Assembly (NCBI GenBank): GCA_025738555.1
Contig: JAOVFP010000005.1
Coordinates: 3,782,001 to 3,846,000, forward strand
DNA from: Cyathus striatus
Taxonomy: Eukaryota > Basidiomycota > Agaricomycetes > Agaricales > Nidulariaceae
Direction: 5' to 3'
Length of the DNA: 64,000 bases
Below the pieces are notes generated by a model. It was not told where the DNA came from, made no database searches, and saw nothing but the letters and a program-made list of their open reading frames with translations. This document shows, one piece after another, positions 46,878 through 58,610 of this stretch (its first letter is position 1; every line of letters starts with the position of its first letter). Position numbers and translations under genes: made by a program.

Positions 46878-47548
46878 ATTGATGAAGAAGCTGTCATTGT
46901 TTCATTACACTTGTAATATCATTTGTAGTATTATATTTGGGTATAATAACTCAATATTTCTTTATTGGACTGTGGCGTGAAATATGTCATTTTTAAAGTG
47001 TGCAATACTTGTAAAGTTTGTAAGTTGTGTGAAAATGCTGAAATTATAACGTATCTTCGTATCTTCATGATCAACACCCTAAGTGAGTTTTTATTCCCAC
47101 TAACTTTAGTTAGTAGGGTTATGGGGCTCGATGTTGAAAACTTTTTGGCAGTAAATTTCGATGCCATGAAGCCGAGTAGTCATGGGTTTAGTTATTCGGC
47201 AAATTCCTTGTTCACGTATTGTTCACCGACCGGTTTAGTAGATGCAAGTATGGTATATGGCGGTAATGGGTCTCCTCTACTTTCTTTCATAGCTTGCCCT
47301 GTGTAGGTCCCTGCCTATATAGCTTGTACTTACGAATTTATCGTAGTTAGTGGACTTTGCCGGCGATAGCCGGCATTATTTATTATTAAATTTCACGTGT
47401 TTAGAAACTCGGAAGTGTTGAAAATACGCTCTAACATATAACGAACGCACATTCCATGATGTTTGAAGCATGATAATTACTTTTTTAATAAGTAAATAGA
47501 AAATTCATAAAAATTCTATGACAAACATCACCCGGATTGCAAGGGGCA
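46878..47548. other. Intergenic, HSP12-type gene to CHMP7-like gene
   Basis: An AT-rich spacer between convergent genes. No gene or RNA gene is supported. Confidence 0.5.
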
Positions 47549-49133
47549 TTATAAAGCCAGAACACGTTCCTTCCTTTCCCCTCCAGGAAAATTGGTAGGC
47601 GGTGAGACTCCTTCCAACTTCTTTGTAATAGCCTCGCCCCCTTCCTTCCCAGATTTGATCTCATTAATCAATGCCTGTAGCTCGTCTTCTAATTCTGTGT
47701 CGTCTGCATTTTCATCGATTTCAACAGCGGCATCGACGGCGATTTTAACAGCTTCATCAATCTCTTGTGCGTCAGCATTTGCTTCAGCCAGAGCATCCAT
47801 AGTTTTGTCGATATTCTCGCGCTGCAGGGAAGGATGTGCCAATATAGCCCGAAGCGTGATGGCAGATGATTCATACGTTTTCATCATCTATCACCACTGT
47901 ATATCAACAAAGATGTGATATAAGAGTCAGCATAAAAACTCTTACCTCCACATTAGTAGCAGCGTTGTCAACAGAAATCAAGGTGGATTCTAAAATACTA
48001 AGCGAACCCAAGCGCTTTTCCAGCATATCCTGTAGCAATTTACGTGAGCGTATGTAGCTGAGTGCTACTGACTTCTGTTTCTGCTCTAAAGTATTAGAAG
48101 CTTTCTTGGTACACCTAAGTAGCTAGTCAGCAAACGAACCCTCTGTGCTAAAGACATTGACAGCGTACTCTTCGATTCTGTGTTGCAGACTAATGACTTG
48201 CGCTTGTAAATTACGAACGGCCATCTTAAGTTCCAAAATGCCATGATCAACGGCAGATATGCTTCTTTCCTCTGCGGACGAGTACACCGTCACGAATTTG
48301 ATAACCTTTAAGCAGAATGAGACATTGTAGAAGATGCACATAAATATGAGTAATACCTGTCCATCTCTTGCTAAGATTCCTTTATCCCTTTCCAAATATT
48401 TAAGTAGAACATTCGTATCCGCATCCTTCAGATATTCTTCGCCTCCAGTAACACCGGCAAATTCCTGTTTGAATGAATCGAAAGTATATAACTGATCCAC
48501 CGCCCCACCGACTTTAGCCTGTTGTTTTTCCAGAACTTTATCCGCCGCATGCTCAAGTAGCGATACAAAGACATAGTCACCCCACCAGTCGTGATGTCTA
48601 TCACCAGTGGTTAAGATACCATCCTCTCCAACGATTCCCGCCTGCTCAAGCGCCCACCATAATGGGTTTCCTATAAAGAACGACGCAATTCGCACTGGTA
48701 GCCATCAGGGTTGTATATAGATGTCTTTGCTTGCATAAATTGAGAATGTGACATCAGTACCTTGGACGCAAGTAAGTCAGTCTTGCTGGGGGGAACATGC
48801 TCAGTTACCGGCCATGACGTCAGTGAGTAGAGCACGTACGATGACCGCACTGAGAGAAAGAGGTTTCCCAGCTCCCTCGACTTTCAGTCGATCTAATAAA
48901 TCTCGGTTTGCATGAAATACCAGCCTGTCGCCTGGTAGACGGTCGAAAGCTTCTTGCAGTCCAGATGAAAGGAATGACTCTAGTGTCTTCTTCCACCACT
49001 CGACATTAGCGTGAAATGCTGCTGGATTCGAATGTTTCTGCCTGGAGAAATCGGCATAAAGAGCTTGTAGACGTGAAGTAGATGTGGCAGTGTAAGTTGG
49101 CAAAGAAAGTAGGGGATTCGTCTGGGACATCAT
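47549..49133 (-). CDS. CHMP7-like ESCRT-III protein (SNF7 domain)
   Basis: The N-terminal part (MMSQTNPLLSLPTYTATSTS, FSRQKHSNPAAFHANVEWW, VIVRALLTDVMAG) and the next exon (GNPLWWALEQAGIVGEDGIL) resemble the ESCRT-II-like winged-helix region of CHMP7. The C-terminal half is a SNF7 coiled coil (ISAVDHGILELKMAVRNLQA, ALSYIRSRKLLQDMLEKRLG, ESSAITLRAILAHPSLQREN, IDKTMDALAEANADAQEIDE) with the acidic terminal helix TELEDELQALINEI. CHMP7 recruits ESCRT-III to the inner nuclear membrane for envelope sealing in animals and fission yeast. Introns are short. The second Met is an alternative start. Confidence 0.88.
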
Positions 49134-49664
49134 GGCGATAGTATCACGGTATGGCTGCTTGTCGACTAGTATTTCAGAATTTCGGGGACTTGACTGTATA
49201 TTTAGCACGAGGGCGTTCGGTGAAAGAGTGAAAATGTGAGTGACTATCAAACGGGCGTTGAGATGAATTGGACGTCTATGTCTAAAGTACAGAGCAAGTG
49301 CACAGTGTTCAGAACTATGAAGTGGCCACAGGCTAGACGCGCAAGGACACGTGCCGATAAACATTGTTTTGAAGCAAGCTTTTTACATATGTACAATGCC
49401 CAGATAACCTTTACTAATACTAAGTTCAGCAGCCGCCTCAGGCCTCAAATATCAAATCTCAGTATTTACCTCACATTTACCTTGAATTTACCCTTTCAGA
49501 ATTTTTCAGTCTAACTTGCTAAGAACCATCATGTAACGGTGTATGGATTGAGGATAATGTCGTTATTTGAGTCATTCCAGGCGGTGGTTGGACGGTAAGC
49601 GGATAAGACACATACAAGTAATGTACTAGCTATACCCATCTGCGCGATGGACCGATTTCTGTTG

Positions 49665-50962
49665 TTATATCTCGGCTGCACCAGTATATCCACGGGGTCC
49701 TTGAGACCCAAAATGAGAATTAGAAATAGTTTCCATAGATGGGCGACTGGTAGGTCTTGTGGTGTAGAAGGCTGATGTAGCTGGCGATAAAGGGTAGGGG
49801 TTAGAATCAGGAGAATCCTTGATTTGGAGACATTCTCAAGGTCAATGAAGAGCATCAGACAAGAAAATCTTTCTCACATAAATATGGGGCGCGGTGGAAG
49901 TAGTCAGTGGTGAGGGCCCATCCCGTGTTGATGGAGCTTCCTTCATTAAAGGCGGGGCGGAAGACCCCGTGATGTCTACAGCCAATCCATGGGGATATGA
50001 AGCCCTTGAGTTCCTTCGGCGAATGAGGAACCATAAAATCAGCACTGCGAGTGCAGCGATGAATGCCAGCCCTCCAACAACACCTCCTGCAATAGCCCCT
50101 GCATTTGAATGACGTGAATTTGACACTTGTGTGGTTTCCGACGCAGATGATATCGCTGATCCTGACGCAGAGATTATGGTTCCCGTGCTACTTGAAATAA
50201 CATCGGAAGTAGTTTGAGCAGTTGTAGCATCTGGAAATGAGAGTTAAATTAGTATTGATCCTAAGGAAGCGTGGATGGCCCAGGATACTCGCTTTCTTTC
50301 GCCGCGATAGGATCGAAAGTATTGTTCGTCTTAAAATCTGTGCGTTAACAACGTACTTCCGGATATACTTACTTTTTGAGCTACATACCACCGTGAGGTC
50401 GAGATACGCCCATGGAGGTACACCTGTCCCGCCGGGTATAGGCTTCGGAAATCTGCCCGATACATTAGGAAAAAAGACAACGTGCAAATAGTTACACACG
50501 TCGTGAATGTTACAGAAGGGCAGTCGATTGTCCAAGTGTTCCAGTCAGTGAAGTTCCGTCCTTGACATCCTCCGCAAGCACTAACAAGTGAGTACGTCAC
50601 GCTGCTGCAAATGCAAGGATTCGCATCTGCGAAGGATGGTCCTGTGTAGTGGGTCCCTTCAGGAATTGAATTTACTTGAAATGCTGAGAGACAAGATCAG
50701 GAGAAAGCGAAATAAGTACTTCAAAATTTTATGCACAAACTGTCGAGCATGCGCCCTCGAGATATGCCGCAACGAGACATGGAGTCTGATTCAAAGAGTT
50801 GAGTGACTATATGGATGTTCATTGAATTAAGTTCCACAAATCCTCGGCAGGCACATAACTTTTTACCCAGCTGTAATCAGCAATGCACTGTGTAACGTTG
50901 GACGTCTGAGCACTAGATCTAAAACCCCACGATAAGAGGACCAGAGAAATCAAGAGGGACAT
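49665..50962 (-). CDS. Cysteine-rich single-pass membrane protein, paralog A
   Basis: The first of three tandem paralogs. A signal peptide (MSLLISLVLLSWGFRSSAQ) is followed by a short cysteine-rich ectodomain with the shared module TYSLVSACGGCQGRNFTDW and FPKPIPGGTGVPPWAYLDL, then a Ser/Thr-rich stalk and a transmembrane segment (AGAIAGGVVGGLAFIAALAV) ending in basic RRRNSRAS. The cytoplasmic tail ends RGYTGAAEI. At least six introns. The layout resembles wall-stress sensors such as Mid2, but the ectodomain is different and I do not recognise a named family. Confidence 0.72.
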
Positions 50963-51380
50963 GGCAGAAGGGCATTAAGTAGTTTCTACGCATCACACTT
51001 GAAGGCTTAACACTTCAAATAGTGAGCGCTTGAGCAAACATATGCAACTCGTGATCCGAGATAAGCAAATGGGCGATGAGCGACTAGGGAGGCTATGCCA
51101 ATGCTATATACGGTAAGTACATAAGTAGTGTTGTAAATATAGACTTCTGGCATTGAACCAATCGACGGGAAACATGTTTAACGCTCATTCTCCAAAGCTA
51201 TTCTACGGTATTTCCGGTTCCGTGCATACTTATATCAGTATACTGTATATATACATGTAAAATAGATGAAAGCGTGAGAAAAGGCGCAGAGAAGGTATTC
51301 TTCGATACTGAGTACTGGAATCCTTATTTCAACTTGATACTTATTCCGAGTCACGAACAATATTGATACTGGCCTGATCG

Positions 51381-52614
51381 TTATAGTTCGGGTGCACCAG
51401 TGTAACGGGCGCTATGATTAACGGTAGGTTGCGTGCTTCCCGTAATGGATGGATTCATATATGGGCTACTTTGAGAATTGTTCGGTGGCGTGCTGAAAGA
51501 CGAAGGAAAGGTACTTGGATCGGAAGGATTCTTAAGACGCATGTTAGATAAATATAGATGTTCAAAGAATCATTACCCACATAAAGCTTGGGAGTAGACG
51601 GAGGAAGATAGGATCCAGTGGTGTTGAATGATACAGGCGCCATTTGGCCAGCACCGTAGGCCTGTGACGGTGCAATATGGTAATTGTGCCTTCTACGGAG
51701 TAGCCATATGATTAATCCTGCGATGAGGGCTATAAACACCACTCCTCCAATAACACCTCCTGCAATGGCGCCCGCGTTAGATTTCTTCCCTGAGCCTGTT
51801 GAACCAGGGTCATTTGTTGACGCTGATGTTGGACTAGATGTAGAAGACGCGACACCACTCGATTCGGGACCATTCGAATCGAATTGCGCAACTGTCACAT
51901 TGAAAGTATCTTGGGCCTGCACAGGTAAATTGGAACATAGTTCACCATTAGGGAAGCCATAACACTTACTGAGACGTCATCGTATGCATAGTTAGGAACA
52001 AGTGTCCCAGGTGGAAGCGATTCAGGAAATCTGCAGATTTATGAATATTAGCTCCAATTAATTATCAACGGCAGAACACATACATAGTAGAGTAAACCGT
52101 AGTGCAGTTTGTTTTGTATTTCGACCACCTGCCAAAACATGCATTGAGTCCACATATCACGATTGTACGCATATACATACCCTATCCAGTTTCCGTCCTG
52201 ACAGGCTGCACATGCGCTGACCAAGGAATAGAAGACGGAGCTACATCTACATTGATTCGCATTTTCCAATGTAGGCCCCTGGTATACGAACCCTACTGAC
52301 AATGGCTGGATGAGGAATGCTATTCTGATAATCAGCTATTCTGCTCGCGAGGGAATATGGCATCAGCTACAGTTTTCTGAACATACTGATCCAAGCTGCG
52401 TGGCTATTTCGCATGGATCTTGCTTAAGGCTGTTATAACTCTGTAAAGAGAGATGTTAGCTGCCACTTGCCTTTGTGAACTGGTCGCTTACCCATGTAAA
52501 TGACGAATTCGTACATGTCGCCCTAGTCTCATTGGACTGAGCTCCAACACCCCGCAGCATACACGCCAGTACTACTGCAGCGAGACCTGGCCACAACATA
52601 TTCGACTTGAGCAT
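51381..52614 (-). CDS. Cysteine-rich single-pass membrane protein, paralog B
   Basis: The second tandem paralog. It starts MLKSNMLWPGLAAVVLACML (signal peptide), continues with CTNSSFTW and DPCEIATQLG, then the shared module QCRCSSVFYSLVSACAACQD and FPESLPPGTLVPNYAYDDVS. A Ser/Thr stalk leads to a transmembrane segment, AGAIAGGVIGGVVFIALIAG, and RRRHNYH. The tail is proline/asparagine-rich and ends ARYTGAPEL. Introns are placed as in paralogs A and C. It is the most clearly readable copy. The function is unknown; a surface sensor or adhesin-like role is only inferred from layout. Confidence 0.75.
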
Positions 52615-53111
52615 AGGAGGTGGCAGGAAAGAAAGGCTGAGCGGCGCTTCGCTACTTGTGTGGATGGCAGGTAAGGACGAACGACCCTAGATTTCCTAAT
52701 ACAGCGGCGCCCACCATGCTTAGGGGTCTAGTGTTCCATATTTTCTATCTTCAACTCGGAGGTCTCTCATCAGGAGGTACAAATTTTAGCGCTTGACAGC
52801 CGGAACGGTAGCAGAAAAGGCTACGACCGGCAAACTTACGGTCAACTTGCGGTGTGCACAGCATTGTGCAACGCAAATTATTATCGCAAGTCCATCCCAC
52901 GATCTACCGCCTGATGGTATTAATATCTTAAAATTCAGTGCATCCGCCCCGGCGAGATAGAAGAGGCAGGGTGCGTCAGAGTATGGTAGATGATATGAAT
53001 AAGTAGTAGCAGTGGGTATTGAATTTAATAAAGATTATAACAAAAACGAGTGTGTGGTAATAATGAGTGTAATTTTTACTCTGGACAAGATTGATCCAAC
53101 ACGTTGAAAGC
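52615..53111. other. Intergenic between paralogs B and C
   Basis: Upstream region of paralog B and the 3' side of paralog C. Nothing else recognised. Confidence 0.45.
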
Positions 53112-54288
53112 TTATACTGAATGTTCTGCTGGTCGCATGGGTGAGGACTGGCATCTTTGTTGTTAGCCGCATTCGGGGTCGTCTTGTCTGTAATTACTAA
53201 CCTGATACTGAGACATTGATTGGTTATTCACATTTAAGTCCCGCGACGAATTGGACGACGATATGATCAAGTGAAGATTGGATTTGCGACGCCACCGAAG
53301 TAACCAATACGTCACAGCTCCCATGAGGGCAAGACCACCGATGCAACCAACGACAGCGCCAGCTCCGACAGCATTCGCATGAGCCAAGTTGGAAGCAGGC
53401 GAAGCAGTCGAAGATGTATCCGTCACTGTTTGAGTGCTCAGCGCCGATGTCTGCACGCTAGTGGAAGATGATGTTATTGAACTGATACTGTGACTGGGGG
53501 TTATTGTTACTGCTGATGTCGATGCAGGTGGTCTTGCACTCGACTCCGTCGCGTCTTAAAATAGCAGGTTAAATGTTGGAGAACGACAACGTTTTACCAA
53601 ATTAAGCTTACTTGCATGATCACGGGCGAAAGACTGGTCAAACATATCGTTTGCTGTAACATTCTCATAAGCCCATCCAGGAACGAGGATTCCTGTCGGA
53701 AGATTTGTGGGAAAGCTAAAGAATACAAGTGAGCGTAAGATGCCTTGGGGTAGTATTTGAAAGAACTTACACCCCTATAGAAACGTTTGGGCAATTGGCA
53801 GACCACGAACTCCACCTACAGTTAAAACGCAAATAGTGAGCAAACACGTAATGTATTTCATATTTGAACTGACGATAAATATGTTCTCCCTTGGCATGCA
53901 CCGCAAGCGCTCATAAGCGCGTATGTTACGGTGTTACACTGACAAGGGTTAGCATCAGAGATAGATGGGCCTTGGTAATGACTTTGGTCTGGCAATGCTA
54001 ACACCTCATACGCTAGAATGCCAAGATGAAATTGATTAGAAACGGTTGACTTTGAAGAATGGCGGGTATAACACCATTATTGTTACAGATTGCCAACAAA
54101 GAAGACGCCACCTCGCAAGGGCTTTTATTCTGGGTATTGAAAGCCTAGGGGTGAGAGCATGATTAAATGTCTTAAAGTATAAAATGAATTAAACTTACCC
54201 ATTGATAGTAAGGCAAGCATACCGCGTTAGATGTCTGTCCTAGAACGGCTTGTATCAAAAAACCCGAGAGTACAACAACGAGTAGCAT
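53112..54288 (-). CDS. Cysteine-rich single-pass membrane protein, paralog C
   Basis: The third tandem paralog. The signal peptide is MLLVVVLSGFLIQAVLGQTS, then CLPYYQW, SPCEVASSLLAICNNNG and the shared module PCQCNTVTYALMSACGACQG and FPTNLPTGILVPGWAYENVT. A long Ser/Thr-rich stalk precedes a transmembrane segment (NAVGAGAVVGCIGGLALMGA) and RWRRKSNLH. The tail is short; the last exon is uncertain. A join after SMSQYQ may end ..SSPMRPAEHSV at 53112, or read-through ends at 53163. It lacks the YTGA-type C-terminus seen in A and B. Confidence 0.68.
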
Positions 54289-54971
54289 TTTGACGGATGC
54301 GTATCTGGGAGACAGGGATCCAGATGAGCCATTGCTTAGAGCCAACTGGTCATTTAAGTGAAGAACTCGGAGCACGGGGATAGGAACAAAAGACATAGAA
54401 GATGAATGAATGCTCTAACCGCATGGCAGTTCGCCCTTGAATCTGTCCCCTATTGACTTCGATCCTATAATGTACCAGGTACGCTATCAGCGCACAAACC
54501 TGTTCAGATACCGAGAGAATTTCCTGGAGCATGCGATTTCTTGCAATTCGATCCCACGCATGACAAAGAGGAACGACGGAACTGATGAAAAACTGGTAGT
54601 ATATCCCATAAAGGCACAACTAGGTCTGAGGGTTTTGGATGAATCTACGTGGATGAATGTACGCAGAATCGCCGTAAAAATATGGACCACATCATCCTAC
54701 GACGGTGATAAACTTAACTTTCATCAAGACAAGCTCGGACACGTAAGTCTGATCACACAAGAATGTAATTTCTCACCTTAACTCACGAGTCACGCCTAAC
54801 ATACTCCTTAATCGGGACATTCCAATAGCATCAGAAGAAGTATAGGATTACACAACTTTACCAAAGAGATTTAACACGAAGGTATGTGCGCAGCCAGCTA
54901 GCTGCTACACTGGAAAACAACATGTGTTGATTGTCTTATATGAAATATCATTGTACAACATTACGTACCTT
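54289..54971. other. Intergenic between aldo/keto reductase and paralog C
   Basis: Promoter side of paralog C and 3' side of the reductase gene. No gene supported. Confidence 0.45.
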
Positions 54972-55944
54972 CTACTCTCCGAAAACGCGAGTCATGTAGA
55001 CTCTCTTGTGCAACTTCGAGCCGGCAGATTCAATAGATTGAATCTCTTCCGGAGTCAGGTCAGGTACATTTTCAGTGTCTAAAAATTCTTTAATACGACT
55101 TGCTTTTGAGGTTGTCCTGGATGTGAATCAGAACTAAAGTGCAATAGTCAAAAGGATTACTTACGTGACGACAATAGCGTTCTTGGAGAAAAGCCATTTG
55201 GTCAGAACTTGTCCGAGAGTAACTGGCGCTCCGCGAGTTTTTTCAAGTCTGTCACGAATTGCAGGTAGAATGCTACCAAGCGGTCCATCAGGAGCCCGCA
55301 CAATTGGTGTTTGACCACCATAAGATGCTATTACAATGCCATAATCTTTACATAGTTCAACAATGGGCTCAGCAGCTTTCCACACATATGGATGAAGTTC
55401 AATCTAAACACGAGTAATAAGTACAAGGTGAATGTAAGCCAACGAAACGAACCTGATTGACGGCAGGAAGAACTTCTGCCCCGTCTAGGATTTCTTGTAA
55501 ATCCTCCACACGGAAATTGGAAACGCCAATAGCCTTTGTCAACCCATCGTTATACACACCCTCCATTTCTTTCCACAGACTTTTCAATTTGCCTTCTGTG
55601 TTGGCGGGCCTTGGAGTGTGTATCAAGAATAGATCAACATAATCTATCCCAAGTTTCCTCAGTGATTCCTTTAAAGTACCCTTCACTGTTTGTCCTGGCT
55701 GCAATGGTCTCAGTTTAGTGACGATAAAGAGCTCAGACCTGGGCTTCCCAGAAGCCTTAATGCCTGCTCCGAGCGTCTCTTCGTTATTATACATCTGTGC
55801 ACCGTCAAGATGGATCACTCCATTGGCGATAGCTTGCTCCACCAACTCTGTCGCATCTTTACTGTAGAGTGCTGTCCCAGTTCCGAATGCCAGCCAAGGA
55901 ACGGTAGCACCATCTCTGAGAGTAACAACGCGCTTTGTAGACAT
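54972..55944 (-). CDS. Aldo/keto reductase
   Basis: An NADPH-dependent oxidoreductase of the AKR fold reducing carbonyls; the substrate is not predictable. It starts MSTKRVVTLRDGATVPWLAF. The catalytic tetrad is recognisable: Asp and Tyr in HLDGAQMYNNEE, Lys in FIVTKLRPL and His in DLFLIHTPRP. AIGVSNFRVEDLQEIL and LPAVNQ/IELHPYVW follow across an intron, and VTLGQVLTKWLFSKNAIVVT leads to the cofactor-binding end; the C-terminus is HKRVYMTRVFGE. Two or three introns. The frame stays open upstream to another ATG at 56127, which would add a hydrophobic N-terminal segment of about 60 residues (TRYLWIVLLMVAALLA). Confidence 0.93.
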
Positions 55945-56127
55945 GTTGAGAATCGAGATTGAAGATCGAAAGTACGGTAGGTAATGACGCAACCGGATGA
56001 ACGGGATACGTGCAGTATTTATACCAGTTTGAGGACTTGCGAGAAGTGCTGCCACCATGAGCAAAACTATCCAGAGATAGCGTGTAAAGCTCGATTTGAA
56101 AAAAAAGTATACGTATGAATTACTCAT

Positions 56128-56828
56128 TGCAACTTTCCAGTGGTGCGCTGCCAGTAATTCTGCTGAAGCGCTGAATCAGGCTGAATCTCGTCGCATTTTT
56201 GGCGGCAACGGGCCTTCAATTGCGTCTCCGGCTCGAGCTGGCTGCTGGCTGCTGGGAATAAGGAAACAACACATCAGCCTGCCCTAAATAAAATATTTAA
56301 GGCCAACGTGGAGGTGTCCATGGCTTCATCTTTTAACAACTACACAGGCTATTACTAACCACATGTTTGATTGCTTCGCTCACAGCACTCTCTCATCTTA
56401 GTGGCCTCAGACCGATTGTTGCACTCTTTGGCCGACCATCCTGGTTAAATGTTTAACCCTAATGGATGACGTTGGTCACCTGGTGTATCAACAAAATACT
56501 GCATTTATTATATAATAATAAGTAAAAGTTGTTGAATAGTTTTAAGCTAAGAATATATTTATTGTAAATACTATAATTATAAGAGCATAATTCAAGCTTC
56601 AAGCAAGCATCATGTATGTTGGTGAGTACTTGTGAAGAGATGGATGCATTGAACAATTTTGAAGCTTAGTTTGAATGAGACAGAGTCAATTATTTAATCG
56701 TGAGAAGAGTACATTGACGTAAGATATCGTGGGAATATATTTGTCAGACTGTATAGTTGCAGCCACCCGCCCAGAATGGCAGAGACAGGCCACCGTCGAA
56801 ATTACTGTCGTCCCTCAAGATCCACGCC
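56128..56828. other. Intergenic, divergent region between reductase and RPL7
   Basis: No gene is seen. AT-rich in the middle (56450-56650). It should hold the RPL7 promoter on the right. Confidence 0.45.
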
Positions 56829-58069
56829 ATGGCCCCCTCCACCACGTACGTTCATCGCTCATACCAGCTGAAATCCGTTACTTACGACCGTTTGCTGTCC
56901 AACTAGTGTCCCGAGTGCTTCGGTTAGTCGAAATTTGTGGAGGGAAATACAATCCTTGTGTGCTGATGGGATAGTGTTGGGTTAACAGGCAATTGAAGTC
57001 CCGGAGACCCTCCTCAAGAAGCGCAAGCAAAACGAAAAGGCCCGGGAGGAGCGCATTGTAGCTGCCTCTGCTGCTCGTAAGGTGTGTTACAAATTTTCCT
57101 CTCCGCGTTTTATCAGAATTTTTGCTTCTGTATGATGCATACGATCTATTCGACGAATGGCTAGTTGGTTTGCACCTGCGATGTTGCCATTAAATACCAT
57201 CTTTCGGGACTGACTCTTTGCTTAAATCTGATATTTTATTTGATATTTTGACAACAGAGCTAAATAATTACCATTTATATAGGCCCAGAAGGCAAAGCGA
57301 AAGATCATCTTCAAGCGTGCTGAGTCCTACGTGAAGGAGTACCTCTCTAAGGAGAAGGAGGAAATCCGCTTGAAGAGGGCTGCACGGGTTGCAGGAGATT
57401 TCTACGTCCCTGCTCAACCCAAGGTTTACTTCGTTGTCCGTATTCGTGGGTGAGTTGATCGTTTATTCTATTGCTTAACTCGCGAGCTAACGGAAAGGCT
57501 AGTATTAACGAAATTGCCCCCAAGCCTCGCAAGATTTTACAACTCCTTCGTCTCCTTCAAATCAACAATGGCGTGTTCGTGAAGGTCACCAGGGCGACCC
57601 AACAGATGCTCCGTCTTGTTGAACCCTACATCACATACGGGTCAGTATATGTTGCTATACTCGTGATATTGATATCTCATTTGGTTTTGCTTTAGTGAAC
57701 CGAATCTCAAGTCCATCCGTGAACTCATCTACAAACGTGGATATGGCAAGGTTGAGAAGCAGCGCATTCCCCTCACTGACAACGGCATCATCGAGAAATC
57801 TCTCAGCAAGTATGACATTCTTTGTGTGGAAGATCTTGTTCACGAGATTGCCACCGCTGGCCCCAACTTCAAGCAGGTAAGCAGCCATGTTTGATGTTAT
57901 TTCTATTTTTCATGACCATCATTTCTAGGCCTCCAACTTCCTCTGGCCCTTCAAGCTCTCCAACCCCACTGGTGGCTGGAGAACGAGGAAGTTCAAGCAC
58001 TTTGTGCAGGGCGGTGACTTTGGTGACAGGGAGACCAACATCAACAAACTCATTAGGCAGATGAACTAA
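56829..58069 (+). CDS. 60S ribosomal protein L7 (uL30)
   Basis: A large-subunit ribosomal protein of about 245 residues. The first exon (MAPSTT) is followed by an intron of about 140 bp; the exact join is unsure. Then come [116 protein letters not shown] and the end [16 protein letters not shown]. All are standard L7 blocks. Five introns; the second (about 57081-57282) carries a C/D box snoRNA. Codon use is strongly biased. Confidence 0.96.
57130..57216 (+). ncRNA. Intronic C/D box snoRNA guiding 25S rRNA methylation (snR39-type)
   Basis: It lies in the second RPL7 intron. The C box is ATGATGC (57132-57138, one base from consensus) and the D box is CTGA (57210-57213), about 75 bases apart. 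Directly upstream of D, ACCATCTTTCGGG (57196-57208) is complementary over 13 bases to the conserved 25S rRNA segment CCCGAAAGATGGT. Counting five bases up from the D box selects the G of CCCG, which is the yeast G805 position as I recall, next to A807. Yeast RPL7 introns host snR39 and snR59, which target this same segment, so the location is conserved. No clear terminal stem is visible. Confidence 0.78.
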
Positions 58070-58610
58070 GTTTGCTATGCATGCCATGGTTGAGATAGGG
58101 ATGGTCTGGGCGGGAGGTAGTGGTGGATCGTTGTTCTGGATTGTGGGCTGGCGTGAACCGCTGGCATGCTCAAAATAATTCTGTTTTTTTTACGTCTACG
58201 CGTACCATGTATGCCATATGAGAATAAGCCACATGCACATGGAGCACCTGGACAATGGTCTGATAGCAGAGATGTTTACGGAACGAAAATAGAAGAGAGC
58301 AAGTGATACAATGAAGCAAGTTGAGGGACACCCGGGGTCGTCGTGTCGTCCGATGAGCTCACCGTGTGTAGGATAAGTTACAGTATTGTTATAAAAATAG
58401 TGCGGACGTATGTCATTTTGCATTGTTCTGTATCCGTTACCGTCGACTCCCACGCAATTTTGGATGCGACGCATCGGACATAGAGCGCAATAAGTTGTTT
58501 CGGGCCTCGACCTTGCTCTTCTCCATCATCCTACTTAAACCCTTCCCCAGCATATTCTCAAAATATCTCCGCTTAACATCCTTCGCTCTTCTATCGCTGG
58601 TCTCTCGGCG
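58070..58610. other. Intergenic, RPL7 to carbonic anhydrase
   Basis: RPL7 3' region and carbonic anhydrase promoter. An overlapping frame at 58423-58791 was judged a shadow. Nothing else recognised. Confidence 0.45.
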
